Below, piece by piece: positions 44,029 through 55,694 of a stretch of 64,000 nt of DNA. The translations under genes and the position numbers were made by a program. Numbering within the stretch: position 1 is the first letter of the stretch; each line of letters opens with the position of its first letter. The notes under the pieces are model-generated. The model ran no database searches, was not told the origin of the DNA, and was given only the letters and a program-made list of their open reading frames with translations. Source of the stretch: Phyto melanocephala (Eukaryota; Arthropoda; Insecta; Diptera; Rhinophoridae); NCBI GenBank assembly GCA_941918925.1, contig OW799233.1, positions 48,383,341 to 48,447,340 on the forward strand, given 5' to 3'.

Positions 44029-46190
44029 TTTTATACCCGCCACCAAAAAAATGGTGGGGGTATATTCATTTTGTCATTCCGTTTGTAACACATCGAAATA
44101 TCCATTTTAGACCCCATAAAGTATATATATTCTGAATCAGGGTTTGATTTGATGACGATCTAGCTATGTCCGTCCGTCTGTCCGTCTGTTGAAAGCACGA
44201 TAGAGGTCGCACCGAAAAAGCTAGGGGGCTCAAATTTTGCCAGAATCCTTCTTATAGACAAGGTTAGTTCATTATTGAAAATGGGCTATATCGGAATATT
44301 AGGAAGAGAGTTATAGCTCGAAAAGCAAGAGTAGGTTGAAAAAACCGTGTCCTCCGAACATCGAATAAAATGGAATTGTGTCCAAACGCATTAACGTAGA
44401 CTCATAAAACTTCGAATATATATTTCCTAAGTAAAAACAATATTTTTTTTCGAAACTTATCTAAATCTATGCATTAGGAGAGGAGTTACCGATCAAAATG
44501 TACGAAAATTTATACCGCACAGTGTATTTTTCGGTAAATTTAAAAACAAAAACGTCATAAAAGCAACAAAATTGGATGTACGACTCTGAAATTTTGCACA
44601 CTTTGCTTTTTGGTGAAAGGCTTTTTTGTAACTGAAAATCAATGTGCCACACCCACTTTTACGCCCACCTCCCATATAACGTTTTAACCAAAATACATAT
44701 AATTTCTCTATTAATATAGATTTTGGAATAATAATGGACTATATTGAAATATCTAAGTTGTTTTCATTTTCAAAAACAACTTTGACAGGCCTACTATAAC
44801 GCCCACTTTTCACGTTATCTACCGTTAATGAAATTTAAAAGCTCATAAAACCGCCAAAATTAGAGGTATAATGATAAAATTTGCTACGTATATCCCCCTA
44901 GGCAATGTCATTACTGTGCCAGAAAATTTAGGTGCCACGCCCACTTTTACGCCCACCTCCCATACAACGTTTTACCTAAAATTCATATAATTTCTCTATT
45001 AATAAAGATTTTGGAATAATAAAGGACTATATTGAAACACCCAAGTTGTACTCATTCGCAAAAACAACTTTGACACGCCTACTATAACGCCCACTTCTCA
45101 CGTTATCTACCGTTAATGAAATTTAAAAGCTCATAAAACCGCCAAAGTGGCATGATGATAAAATTTGCCACGTATATCCCCCTAGGCAGTGTCATTTTTG
45201 TGCCAAAAAATTTAGGTGCCACGCCCACTTTTACGCCAACCTCCCATATAACGGTTTATCTTAAATTCATGTAATTTCTCTATTGTCAAAGTTTTTGGGA
45301 AAATAAAGGACAATATTGAAATATCTAAGTTGTATTTATTAGCAGAAACTATATTGACACGCCTACTTTAACGCCCACTTTCATTGAAAGACTACAAAAG
45401 CATTTTAGTAGCTTATCGAAGTTATAAAGGGTGGTTAAATTTTAAGGACCGATGTTGAATTAAAATAAAACACAATTTATTTAGGATATTATTATTATTT
45501 CTTTTTATATTGATAATATTTGAATGGTTCAATTATGTATTTAACAAAATATCGGCCAAATGGCCCCCCCCCATCCTTGGCGCCACTCCTCTATCTGATG
45601 GTCCAAATTTTCAATGACAATGTTGATGCTCAATTGTTGGGCATGATGATGAGTCGAGGTTGACCGCTCTTTTGTCACACTATCTCAAAAACCAGCTGTG
45701 GTTCCCATTCAACGAACTAAGAAGGCATTCACAGATTTTCTGACATTTTATACAGACCTGTTTTGCAGAAATTTAAATATTTTTTACAATTCTCCCGAGG
45801 GTAGACGAATTTGAACGATTATGTTGATCAAAAGAATTACGAAGTGAACAAAATGCATTTTGATTTGAACGCCCATTTTTATAAAAAACCTGAATAACTT
45901 CAAAGCATTGCTCATTTGCGTATCTTTCCGCGGATCAAATTGAGTTAGTTTTAGATTCAGAAATGTCAAATGAAATGCAGAAAACAAATTTAAAGACTAG
46001 GTGTAGTTCACCTTCCACATGGGCCCTTAAAATTTAACCACCCTCTACAAAGAAAGTGATACATATTTTATTATAAAGAGATTATTCCATAGCGATTAAC
46101 AAAATAATAAATATTGAGTTTTAAATGTACACAGAATTGGTGGTGGGTATAAAAGATTCGGCACAGCCGAATATAGTGCTCTTACTTGTT
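44029..46190 (-). mobile_element. mini-me/DINE-1-like element, family C copy 3
   Basis: Starts TATACCCGCCACCAAAAAAA and ends with TTCGGCACAGCCGAA plus TATAGTGCTCTTACTTGTTT. It contains GTCCGTCCGTCTGTCCGTCT near 44168 and three tandem units of about 290 bp marked by ACGCCCACCTCCCATA (about 44660, 44953, 45240 with variation). It carries the same nested mariner-type element as C1, at 45427-46045. Frames at 44467-44675 and 45784-45987 are repeat sequence. Confidence 0.62.
45427..46045 (-). mobile_element. Mariner-type element nested in family C copy 3
   Basis: TIRs AAGGGTGGTTAAATTTTAAG and CTTAAAATTTAACCACCCTC, flanked by TA (45425-45426 and 46046-46047). It is the same element, at the same position in the host repeat, as 4479-5087. 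It retains only a broken N-terminal transposase piece and two conserved, apparently non-coding blocks, including a C-tract near 45560. Confidence 0.62.
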
Positions 46191-46490
46191 TATATAAAGA
46201 AATATTAAACGAAAGTGACACTGGTACTTGTTATTTTTTTTTCATTGTATAACAAACATATTTGGTTTTAAATTTATTAAGTACGTCTGCGCTTGTATTT
46301 GATGATGTATTGAGTACAATTTTGATTTGCGGAATAACGACATGTTACATTGTTGCTGTTGTTGTTTGATTTATAACGACATGTTAAGCAAAAAATAATA
46401 AATAAAATTTAAAAATAATACAAAACGAGATTTGAATTCATTTTATGTGTATTGAATATCGCTTGCAATTTTAAACACTTAAGGATAAGT
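46191..46490. other. AT-rich spacer
   Basis: No gene or element end recognised. Confidence 0.35.
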
Positions 46491-46650
46491 CATGGGCATG
46501 ACTAGACTATTTTTGTGGGTGAAATACCCCAGAATGGGTTTTGACACGCCCCTCCCCATAACTTAGAAAAATTTACTATTTACATCTAATATGGATATAA
46601 AATAAAGATTTTTCCACCCCCAAAAAAGTTTATAGATACACCAACGCTAT
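46491..46650. repeat. Short MITE-like repeat, family F
   Basis: Starts CATGGGCATGACTAGACTAT and ends GATACACCAACGCTATG, imperfect inverted termini. The middle has CCCCTCCCCATA and CCACCCCCAAAAAA. A second copy with GCATCAACGTAACTAG and AGCTACGCCAATGC ends lies at 51607-51754. Partial copies are near 50458 and 63245. Confidence 0.45.
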
Positions 46651-47386
46651 GAGTGACAAGAGTATATTGGCATCTTGTTATTTTTTTTGCTTCTAAAATA
46701 TTTATTCCTCTGATCTGATGAAGTTAAAGTGTGCTAATTAAACTAGAGTGACCTTTAAGTAGAAAAACACACGATTGTCATTATGATTTACGTACTGTTA
46801 CATACAACTCCATTTCTTTCAGTGGTAAAACCTTAATGGATGTGAAAACCCTGCAGATAATGTTGGACTACATGTTTATATTTTAGATGGACTAGTTACG
46901 GAATGCATCATGTATCTTTCAAACAAGCGGGTTCGCGTTTTTACGATAGAGATAATTATAGTGGTCCAGCTTTAGGATTACATTGATGTAATGTATGGTT
47001 GCGGGAGAATTACTGCATTCGATCACGTTCAAAATTGTACTCGAAAGATCGAGTTCATTGAGCTTTTCGTATAGAGATTTTAATAAAATTCTAAAAATTC
47101 GATCAATTTTAGATGCCGCAATTTGCCCCCTGGATTGTATGGTCTATCCAACTCTCTATACATTTGGGGTATCTTTAAATCTCTTTTAGTTCTTCAGCAG
47201 CAAAGTAAAGAGTTGTTATTAAATGTGTATGTTTTAAAACTGGATATGCATTCGAAGTATTCGCATACATCATTTTAACTATTTAAACAGCTGATTATTT
47301 AATGTTTTACTCAATTGACAAGAACAATTTGTTTAGTGATGTAGATAACTAAACTGATAGCTAGTGGCCAGAGGAGTAAACTCTAT
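46651..47386. other. No gene seen
   Basis: The 64-codon frame at 46995-47189 has no recognisable similarity. The rest is AT-rich. Confidence 0.35.
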
Positions 47387-48368
47387 CGGCCGTATGTTAA
47401 AAAAATCCCTAATGTAGCCTTAAACTAAATATTAGTTAATAAATATTTTAACCCTAATAAACCTTTGTTAAAAAAACGTATGAGAAAACATCACTCTAAC
47501 TCACGTATGTTTGAAGGAAATTTTAGTTTTGATACTGGCAATACCATTATTTTCTTTTGTCATTTAATAGTTAGCGATACACAAGAACGAATATAAATTC
47601 ATTTGGGTAGTCGTTCATAACCAGATTTTATTTGGTTTATCATACAGTAAATTCCTTTTTTTGTATTAGCATTGAACAACTTATTAATTTTTTAATGGGT
47701 ATATATAATTTGTTCTATATTTATTAAAAAATCAATAACTAAGAAAAATTAACAACGCTTTTTTGTTAGGGATAAAATAGGTATTTGAATAACGAGTTTT
47801 TTTTATTTGTTTCGATTGTATGTACATCACTAAGAAGTTTTGTTTACATTTAATAATTTTTTGAGTATTTTGTGAAACTTATAAACAAATTTGTGAAATT
47901 TTGATATTTTTTTTTAAATTGGTCATCCGGAATGGAAAAAGCATCAATCCTCGGCTTACAAATTCGTGGACGATAATAATTTGATATTTGAATTAGATAC
48001 ATATTCCAAATAAAACAAAACAATTAATTTTATCTTTTTTACTAAATTAAAATTATTTTTACCAATTCTTCTAATCAAATTATATGTGTCCATTTTCAGT
48101 TTTACAACTAACACTATTTTTTTTTGTTTGTATAAATTTTTTTTACAAAATTTCACTTGATAAAAAAATGACAATAAACAGAAAGAAAAAATAAAAATCT
48201 CACTTTATAGTAGGTTTAAAGAAGGTATATTCCTACTTTAAAATATTTAAAGTTAATAAAGGTTTAATAAAGGTATGTTAAGCTAATAAACGTTTTCGCA
48301 TATAACATTAGGGAATTTTGCTTAACAACGGTTTGTAAAGCTGCCCTAAGTTTTTTAACATACGGCCG
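47387..48368. mobile_element. TIR element with 18-bp perfect ends
   Basis: CGGCCGTATGTTAAAAAA (47387-47404) and its exact reverse complement (48351-48368) bound 982 bp. TAT is repeated on both sides (47384-47386 and 48369-48371), a possible 3-bp target duplication. Subterminal CCCTAA and AACCTTTATTAA-like blocks recur in inverted order. No transposase is visible, and superfamily is not assigned. Confidence 0.58.
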
Positions 48369-50049
48369 TATATGTTTAATATAGTTTTTTTGTAAAAGGT
48401 CATACTCCATATTTATAAAAGAATTATTACTAAATCTAACAGCTCATGAATGATTACACCATTGTCTAAAATGATTCGTGCAAAAAAAAGTAAATTATCT
48501 TGAAGTGCTGAACGGAAACTTGTTGATGTTGCTTATGCGGCGGATAGGAAAACAAGCTGTTTGCAAGTTAATCTTATTTAGACGAGTTATGAATATTACA
48601 GATAATGCCTGAGTAGTTGACTCTATCGTTAATAAGAATGCAGACGCAGTTTTTACTGAAACATCGAAAATAAATACAAAAACGGGTGCTGGACCTTAAC
48701 ATGGGGTATAACCTAGACTGCCTGACTGTTTGTAACATTTTTTAGGCTGAGATTTATACGATAAACGCTGCTGTAAACTTGGGAAACTAAATTCTACCCT
48801 AAATAAATTAACATTTATGTTTATTTATAGCCTGGCGGTGTTTAAGGCTCTCAAATTATTTAGTTTGTAACCAGAACAACTAACACGACGTTGAGACAAG
48901 CTCCTGTGGTTATCAAGGCATTTAGAAACCAATGACAATTGTGTGAGTCAAAAGTACAAAAAAATGTTTATATGCATTTCTCGTGACGCTTATGTTATGG
49001 GGGCTTAAGAAAATGACTATCGGATCGAAAAATATGAGCACGTTTAGAGTAACGTAACATTTTTGACCCTTATACACTTCAAGTTGAATGGAAAAACTAC
49101 TTTCTATAACTACTACTACTACTACTACTGTTCTTTAAAGCTCTGTCTGTTTTCATGCATACTGTGAAAACTCATGAATGTGGAGATAGGGTGGTGTTTC
49201 GTGTATCGTATTCAAGGGTATCATAATGTAACTTTACTGTCCCATTTTGAGAAATCTCACTAAAGCAATTATCAATTCGTGTCTAGTCTTAAGATTAAAA
49301 TAGTTTATTAAAAAAGAAATAATATGAAGTCTCCCTCAAAACATATCTATGAATGCTGCCTTCGGATTCGGATGAATGTGAGACCTTCGGATTAATGCTA
49401 TGGCCTTTGATGCATAACACACAGCCTTTTTGATTTTGTTTCTACTTCGGACCACCGTTATTGGAAAACTCTTTAGTTTAAAGAATTTCTTTAAAGACAC
49501 AAAAATAGATTAAAAAAAATTTAAAAAAACATTCCCAAAAGGAGATCGTACAAAAACGTTAGCACGTCTTAAAGCAAATAAAAGAAAAAACGTTTATCAT
49601 GAATTGATCAGGTTGTTGGTTTTCGCTTTTGGTATCTAACACTTAGAGCTTTAAATGTCTATATTTTAATACAAAGCAGTTACATTCGTTTTTTATAATT
49701 CACTTTTTCATATTAAATTTTGCTTAAAATTAAATTATGTATTTTGTTATAAGCTGAGATTTTTGTCAGTTTTGTGTGTCAGTATGTTTTTAGTTATAAA
49801 GTTTTGTTGATGTTATCTTATGTCAAATTGAATTTGTCACGCTTGTTAGATGTCTTTCTAATTCTTCTACATTTTTATTCATTTTTTAGCTGGTTTTTTT
49901 TTCGATCTCCTTTAATGTAAAAAATGAAAGAGATATTTATTGTTGATATTTTATTTTATTTTAATGTTACTAAAGAAATAAACAAATTCAGTACGCTATA
50001 TTCGGCTGTAATGAATTTAAAAGCTTTTAACTCTAGGCACCACCTTTTA
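48369..50049. other. AT-rich DNA, (CTA)n microsatellite
   Basis: A (CTA)n run lies at about 49109-49130. Around 49985-50045 a degenerate hairpin-end sequence (CGCTATATTCGGCTG) hints at an old family C/D terminus. No gene recognised. Confidence 0.4.
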
Positions 50050-50384
50050 ATGACATATTCACGGGTATATGCAACGGCGAATTGATACAACAAAGCAACT
50101 TTTTAGGGAACGTTTTCTGTCAAGGCCAATTCGTATATCAGGATTAGAAGAGTTATTGTGATATGTAAAATTTAATAAAACTTAATTACAAAATATATAT
50201 AAGTATATTTGTGCAATACATTATAAATTGTGCAAAAGTAACAAATTTACATAAACTTGAATTATTTATTATCAAAAAAGGTACAATCAAGTTAATTGTT
50301 TAATATCAAGATGAATTCAACAAATTTTGACAAAATGCTTTACCAGATGAGCTGGTAATTTCACCTGTATTAATTGAACTTGGC
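50050..50384. repeat. Decayed copy of the 15047 hAT-like MITE
   Basis: Shares GGTATATGCAACGGCGAATT, GTCAAGGCCAATTCGTATAT, TTTTGACAAAATG and GGTAATTTCACCTGTAT in the same order as 15047-15423. The right end is mutated (ATTGAACTTGG instead of ATTCGCCTTG). No target duplication identified. Confidence 0.55.
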
Positions 50385-51606
50385 ACCGCCGTTTTTGATT
50401 TATTACATTTTTAAAAATGGACGAATTTTATAAAATTTTAAAAAATATATGTTTTAATCAGTGTCGTGACTAGACCATTCTGGGGGTTTGCAATGTCCCT
50501 GTATGTGTGTTTATCCGAATTAATTTACCTATTAAAGTTAAGAAACGAAGCGTTCATTTGAAATCTATAATGGCTTGTTATGCCAACTCCTTTACTTATA
50601 AGCCACATTCTAAATAGTATAATATCTTATCGGACCCTATCACTAATATATTGCTGTACCCCGTTTCTGTAAATTGGGGAGAGATTTAGAATCAAAAAAA
50701 AGTTAAAAATTATTATGAGCCGATTTCTAATTTTTATCATTATGTGTACATAATTTTCAAACCAAGGCTTATTTTTTCATCAGGTAATCGCTGTTCAGAG
50801 AGGTTTTTTTTGTTTATATTTTTTGTGTATGAAGTTTGACATTTAGAGTAGAAAAGAGAAATTGGTTTTTTATATATTTATTTTGACAGCTGAAACATAA
50901 AATAAGTTTATAACAATATAATCAGCTGACTAATCAAGATTACTTGATGAATAAGTTTGGCTTGGTTTGAACTATACAATTATATATTAAAAAATTATAG
51001 GTCTACTCTTATTCACCCTTTAAGCTTGTATCTTCCGAGCTAATCGCAAGATAGATACAGAAGCTTTAACAATATCTTACAAAACTTTACTGACATGATA
51101 AAGATCTGAGAAAGCCAGACACGACAGCCACATAATTGAAATCTCGTTGCTTAAATAATTGAAAATGCTATGACATAGATTTTTTAAGGATAATACATCA
51201 TATAATCGGTTAGTTTTGAGTGATGTGCTGCATTATGTTAATCTAGAGGGCGACAATGAATTATGTTTCATGGACATAGACGTGCGCCTTAAAAAACACA
51301 CACACAATAAATAGATTGGCGGGTTTTAATCGAATGATATGAATAATAAATAAATAATTAATGCAGTGTGTCAATGTGACTTTTGTAATGTTGCACTAAA
51401 CGCCAACCTACTCTAACCGCATATCCATATCGCTTACCTCGCACCAGATTAGTATTTTTTTTGGAAGTGTGGCCACTTGATGAAGCTTTTATGGGTTCAC
51501 GTTGTCTTATAAACTCCAATTTTGTTTATTGTCATCGACATTTAGTTGAAAATACGCCTTTAAACGCTAGCCAGGAAACAGCATTGTCCTTGGTTATAAC
51601 CTATAA
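50385..51606. other. Spacer with a family F fragment
   Basis: 50458-50505 (GTCGTGACTAGACCATTCTG, GGGGTTTGCAATGTCCCTG) is a partial family F repeat. The rest is unassigned AT-rich sequence without a gene. Confidence 0.35.
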
Positions 51607-51754
51607 GCATCAACGTAACTAGAATATTCTGGGGGATTAAATGCCCCTCCCGATCTTAAAATTTAGTCTACATATAAAATAATCTCAGTTGAAGAAAGAA
51701 AAAAAATTTTTAAGATTTTGCCAACCACAAAAAAAAATTTAGCTACGCCAATGC
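51607..51754. repeat. MITE-like repeat, family F
   Basis: Ends GCATCAACGTAACTAGA and TTTAGCTACGCCAATGC are imperfect inverted repeats. The body has TTCTGGGGG, ATGCCCCTCCC and a poly(A)-rich stretch. 148 bp, non-coding. Confidence 0.5.
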
Positions 51755-52104
51755 TTTTAAGCTAGATACACAACTGACTATACAGGGTGACTTACAAGTA
51801 AGGAAGGGGCTGAAATAATCTATTACCTAAAAATTTATACAGTTTTTTCTTAAATTTTGTTAATTGTTTTAAATAATACTTAATCGGGGCCAATAGAAGT
51901 TCTATAAGCAAATATTTAAGTTGAATCCAATGTTTATTATAAGAGACTTTAACTTTTTCCCTTAAGCTGGATTCACCCATAAAATTTTAGTTTTACTTTT
52001 GAGAGACAGATTATGTTGTTCAGAAAGTTTTTTCTTGAATTGGTTTCATTTTAATTCTTGTTCAGAAGAAACTGAATTGGGATGCCATTTTTTTCAACAT
52101 TTAC

Positions 52105-52362
52105 ATGAAAATTGAATTTGGTTGCCACATCACACAGTGTCAGTACATTTATTACAAAAATTGTTTTTGCCGAAAGTTAACAATTAAAATGGAATTTAAT
52201 AAAAATATTGCTAAAAAATTAATAGAAGAATTAAAAAAACCAGGAAGAGAATGTTTGTATGACATGAGCAATAGTGCATACAAAAATAATTATTTAAAAC
52301 AGGGTTTTTCTCACTGCGACTCATTTTATTTTCGATTTTTTTTTATAAATTTCGTTTGCTAA
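52105..52362 (+). pseudogene. Possible MADF-like domain fragment
   Basis: 85 codons. Residues 29-66 include NIAKKLIEELKKPGRECLYD followed by MSNSAYKNNYLK. This resembles the opening helix and CLYD...YK stretch of MADF/Myb-SANT-like domains, which PIF/Harbinger elements encode in their accessory protein. Everything downstream of that is unrelated. It fits the surrounding Harbinger-like ends but could be chance; most likely a truncated relic. Confidence 0.3.
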
Positions 52363-52466
52363 CAAATTGACTTTATGCACTTAATTAAAAATAATAATTT
52401 TAGTTTTCTTCTATCCTACATTTTCTTCACATATATTTTAATGAAATAATTTACGTTTGTATTTAT

Positions 52467-52657
52467 CAAGGCGAATTTAATAAGGTGAACTTATTAGATC
52501 AGCTAATCATCAGCTGTTGACTACTTCTAGGGACCACTTGTCAAATTTTTGTGTATTTTTGACATATCGTTTTGTTTTACACTAACAAAATACACGTTTG
52601 TATTTTTTAACTTTGTAGTTGTTTTAGCGACGAGTTCACCTTATTGAATTCGCCTTG
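52467..52657. mobile_element. 191-bp hAT-like MITE with 8-bp target duplication
   Basis: Ends CAAGGCGAATTTAATAAGG and CCTTATTGAATTCGCCTTG, flanked by GTATTTAT on both sides (52459-52466 and 52658-52665). Shares its CAAGGCGAATT terminus with the element at 15047-15423. Non-coding. Nested inside the Harbinger-like element, so younger than it. Confidence 0.7.
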
Positions 52658-52851
52658 GTATTTATTTACATAATTTGCTAGCGGTGCTGCCACTTTGTAC
52701 AACTGTTTGCACATTTATATTATATGGAAGCTTTGGTTTTTAACGGACAAATTTTCTGAAATGGGTGAATCGTTCTGCAGAAAACTCTCAGTAAAAATGT
52801 TATTCTCCGGAAAAAAATTTTGTTCAGAACAAATGGGTGAATTCACCTTTA

Positions 52852-53188
52852 AGGCCAATCTAGACTACAATACAAGTCGTACGACATGTCAAAAATTCGT
52901 GTAGAATGAACAAAGTAGAATAGTGTAAAAGCAAATTGCAATCAGTAGTAGAGAACATGAGAGAAAATACGAATGAAAATTTGGCAAGCGGACCGTATTT
53001 TTTCATTTTATAAATCGTTTTAAGAAATGAAGAATTTCATTAGATCAGAGTTGTATTTTTATGTAGTCATTGGCAAAGACATTAAGGGTGTGCTAGCAAT
53101 TTTACAACAATTACAAAAACAACATGTATATTTTTGATTGTGGCACTAATTGAAGACGTACGACTTGTATTATAGTCTAAACTGGTCT
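52852..53188. mobile_element. 337-bp Harbinger-like MITE
   Basis: Imperfect TIRs of about 35 bp: AGGCCAATCTAGACTACAAT at the left, and GTATTATAGTCTAAACTG then GTCT at the right. It is flanked by TTA (52849-52851 and 53189-53191). Both TIRs include ACAAGTCGTACG or its complement. Its left TTA is also the right TTA of the 51965-52848 element, so one inserted into the other's target duplication. Confidence 0.62.
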
Positions 53189-53191
53189 TTA

Positions 53192-54933
53192 GAGGGATTT
53201 TAAAGAAAGTGCCTACTCAATACTCACATTAGTTATCCTAAATAAAAAATAATAATCGAAAAATTTCAAATGTTTGGTTTTTCGGGTGACTTTGAGAAGG
53301 TCATGGTAAACGTCTTAGTAAAAGGGTGAAGAAGCAAGGCAGAGAATGGTTAGTATTAAGGTAATGTTAATATTAAATATAAATTAGCCATTAATCAAAT
53401 ATAATAAAATATTGATTGGCTTTAAATGAAAGAAAAAAAACAGATGTTTTATTTTAAGCAACCGTGTTTTAAATATATTCTGTAAATTACACCGGTAACT
53501 GCTCTTTAGATACAGATAGCTCAGCAAGTAAAGTGATACATTTATCTGTAAGTCTAAAAATAATCCTCGTATCAAAAAAAAACTACAGAAGCCATCGTCC
53601 ACATCCTCAACTTAAATCTCATCTAATTTTTATTGCTCATTATATTTCCTATTGGTTGGGTCAATACAAGAGATTCTTTTTAAATACGTCAGTGTTCGAT
53701 ATTCTATATGGAAAATCATATCACCCAGACACTAAAGAAAAATCGCATGCCTAAAAGAATTTAACTTTTATATTTCAAGGTCGTTAGATTTCATCATTAA
53801 ATAATTAAAATAATTCAATTTACATTGCTGTGCAGCCATCATATAAACAAAATTTTAAATCTTACGTCTATATGTTTAGGTTTTATTGATAATTACTAAA
53901 TGCCAAACATATAGATGTATCGATGTACAATCGTTATTTAAGCATCTACAATTTTTGATGGGAAAAATGCTTCTTTCATATTTTATCTCCACACTAGTGA
54001 AAATTATTACAAATATTTCAATGCATTACAAACGATATGACAAACTTAATATATGTATGTCTAACTTTTGATAATGGTTTTTCTTTTTGTAGATTTGTTA
54101 TGGGAAAAATTAGATATTTGCAATTCTTAACATAAACTGACCTAGACCTACATATTTATATTTTTAGCATGATTACTGTCATAAACTTAAACGAGAATAA
54201 GTGAAAATATAAAAGATTAAAGAAAAATTTGCATTTTAACCATGTTATTAATTAAAAAAAAAAACTGTTTGCATAAAAAATAAATAAATACTTTTGAAGT
54301 TTGTTAGCGAAAGTTTCTAAATATATAAGTGAGGGTTTCCATAAATTACAAATTTGTTTTTTTTAAACCGCATGCTCAAGTTTTTGTACCATCTCTAAAA
54401 AAGTAGTTAGAAAACAGTGACTTTTTGGTGTTTAAATGGAAAGACAAATTATTTAAAATTGAGGAATTTTTTAAATTAAGTTGCTGAATTGAAATGCAGG
54501 TATGTGATAAGAAAATTTTAATCCAAATATTAAACGTTTTTTATAGTTACTTTTTTTTTTCGAAAGTTCAGATACAAAATTAACATCTAAATGGCCATAA
54601 GTAACAATCATTATGTTTAATAAACTTTTTTTTTTATAAATAAGTTGAATTGTGTAGATAGAAATAGTGACAATGTACCCTTATCGAAAAATAAGTTTAA
54701 CATGCCTTCTAATGGTGAAATATTTATACATAATTATTTAAATAGATTTAAAGATTTTAAAGGGTTTTTATAAAACGCGTGTTACTCACGATTATTTTAA
54801 GCTTTAAAGGGAAATTATTTGTTATCAAAATTATTGAATATTGACATGCTGTCAGGGTTCACTTATATAGGTGGCGGTACCAGCCCAGCTGACTATTTTT
54901 TGTGTCCCAATGCTTGTCAAACTTCATATAAAA
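53192..54933. other. AT-rich DNA, no gene seen
   Basis: ORFs of 61-73 codons (53384-53602, 53533-53754, 53886-54071) overlap or are compositionally AT-driven and show no recognisable domain. Confidence 0.35.
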
Positions 54934-55694
54934 ACAAGTAAGAGTGCTATATTCGGTCGTGCCGAATCTTATATACCCTTCACAACGTGTAGTCTCACCA
55001 TTCATCTCATATGAAATACGTACATACATATAAAAAACATACATATATAAAAATATCTCATTGTATAATTATAAATTTACGTATGTACATACATATGTTA
55101 AAAAAAAGTAAAAAAAAAATTTAAAAAAAAAAAAATAAAAAAAATTGAAAAAAAAATAAAAAAAATTGAAAAAAAAATAAAAATATAAATAATAAATATA
55201 AAATAAAAAATAAAAAAAAAACAAAAAAAAAATTTAAAAAAATATTAAAAAAAAAATTAAATAATAAAAACATAAATATAAAATAAAAAGAAATGTTAAA
55301 AAAATTAAAACAAAATAAAATAAAAATAAATTTTTTTTCTTGGATCAGTTGGCATTCGATGCCACGTTTACTCTAACCAGTATACCACGTTTGTTTGTAT
55401 GTTGTTTTTGTGTTAAAAAAAAACCAAGTTGGCCGTGAGCTTTTGCTCATATCTCAGAAAGTTATGAGGAGATTGTGCTGAATTTCAATAGCGATTCATT
55501 CCCGGATATTTCCAAAAGATTGATACCATACTCAGATCTGAGAAACATATAGTTGCTTCTAAGAGTTGATTTCTCTATTCATAAGCTTTCAGAAAATATA
55601 TACTTTATGAGGTCGGAAATGAAAATTGTAAAAATTACAAACGGAATGACAAAGTTATATATACCCTTGTGCACCACAGGTGAAGGGTATAAAA
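54934..55694 (+). mobile_element. mini-me/DINE-1-like element, family D copy 4
   Basis: Starts ACAAGTAAGAGTGCTAT with the ATTCGGTCGTGCCGAAT hairpin. It includes CACAACGTGTAGTC, an A-rich core, the antisense tRNA-like block (about 55344-55385), CTTTCAGAAAATATATAC, and the terminal hairpin GTGCACCACAGGTGAAGGG. The (GTCY)n tract is deleted here. Non-coding. Confidence 0.6.

Larger units (their letters stand above)
51965..52848 (+). mobile_element. Harbinger-like TIR element
   Basis: TIRs AGCTGGATTCACCC (51965) and GGGTGAATTCACCT (ending 52848) are flanked by TTA (51962-51964 and 52849-52851), the 3-bp duplication typical of PIF/Harbinger. The interior carries a hAT-like MITE (52467-52657) and a small MADF-like reading frame (52105-52362). 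No DDE transposase is recognised. Confidence 0.52.
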
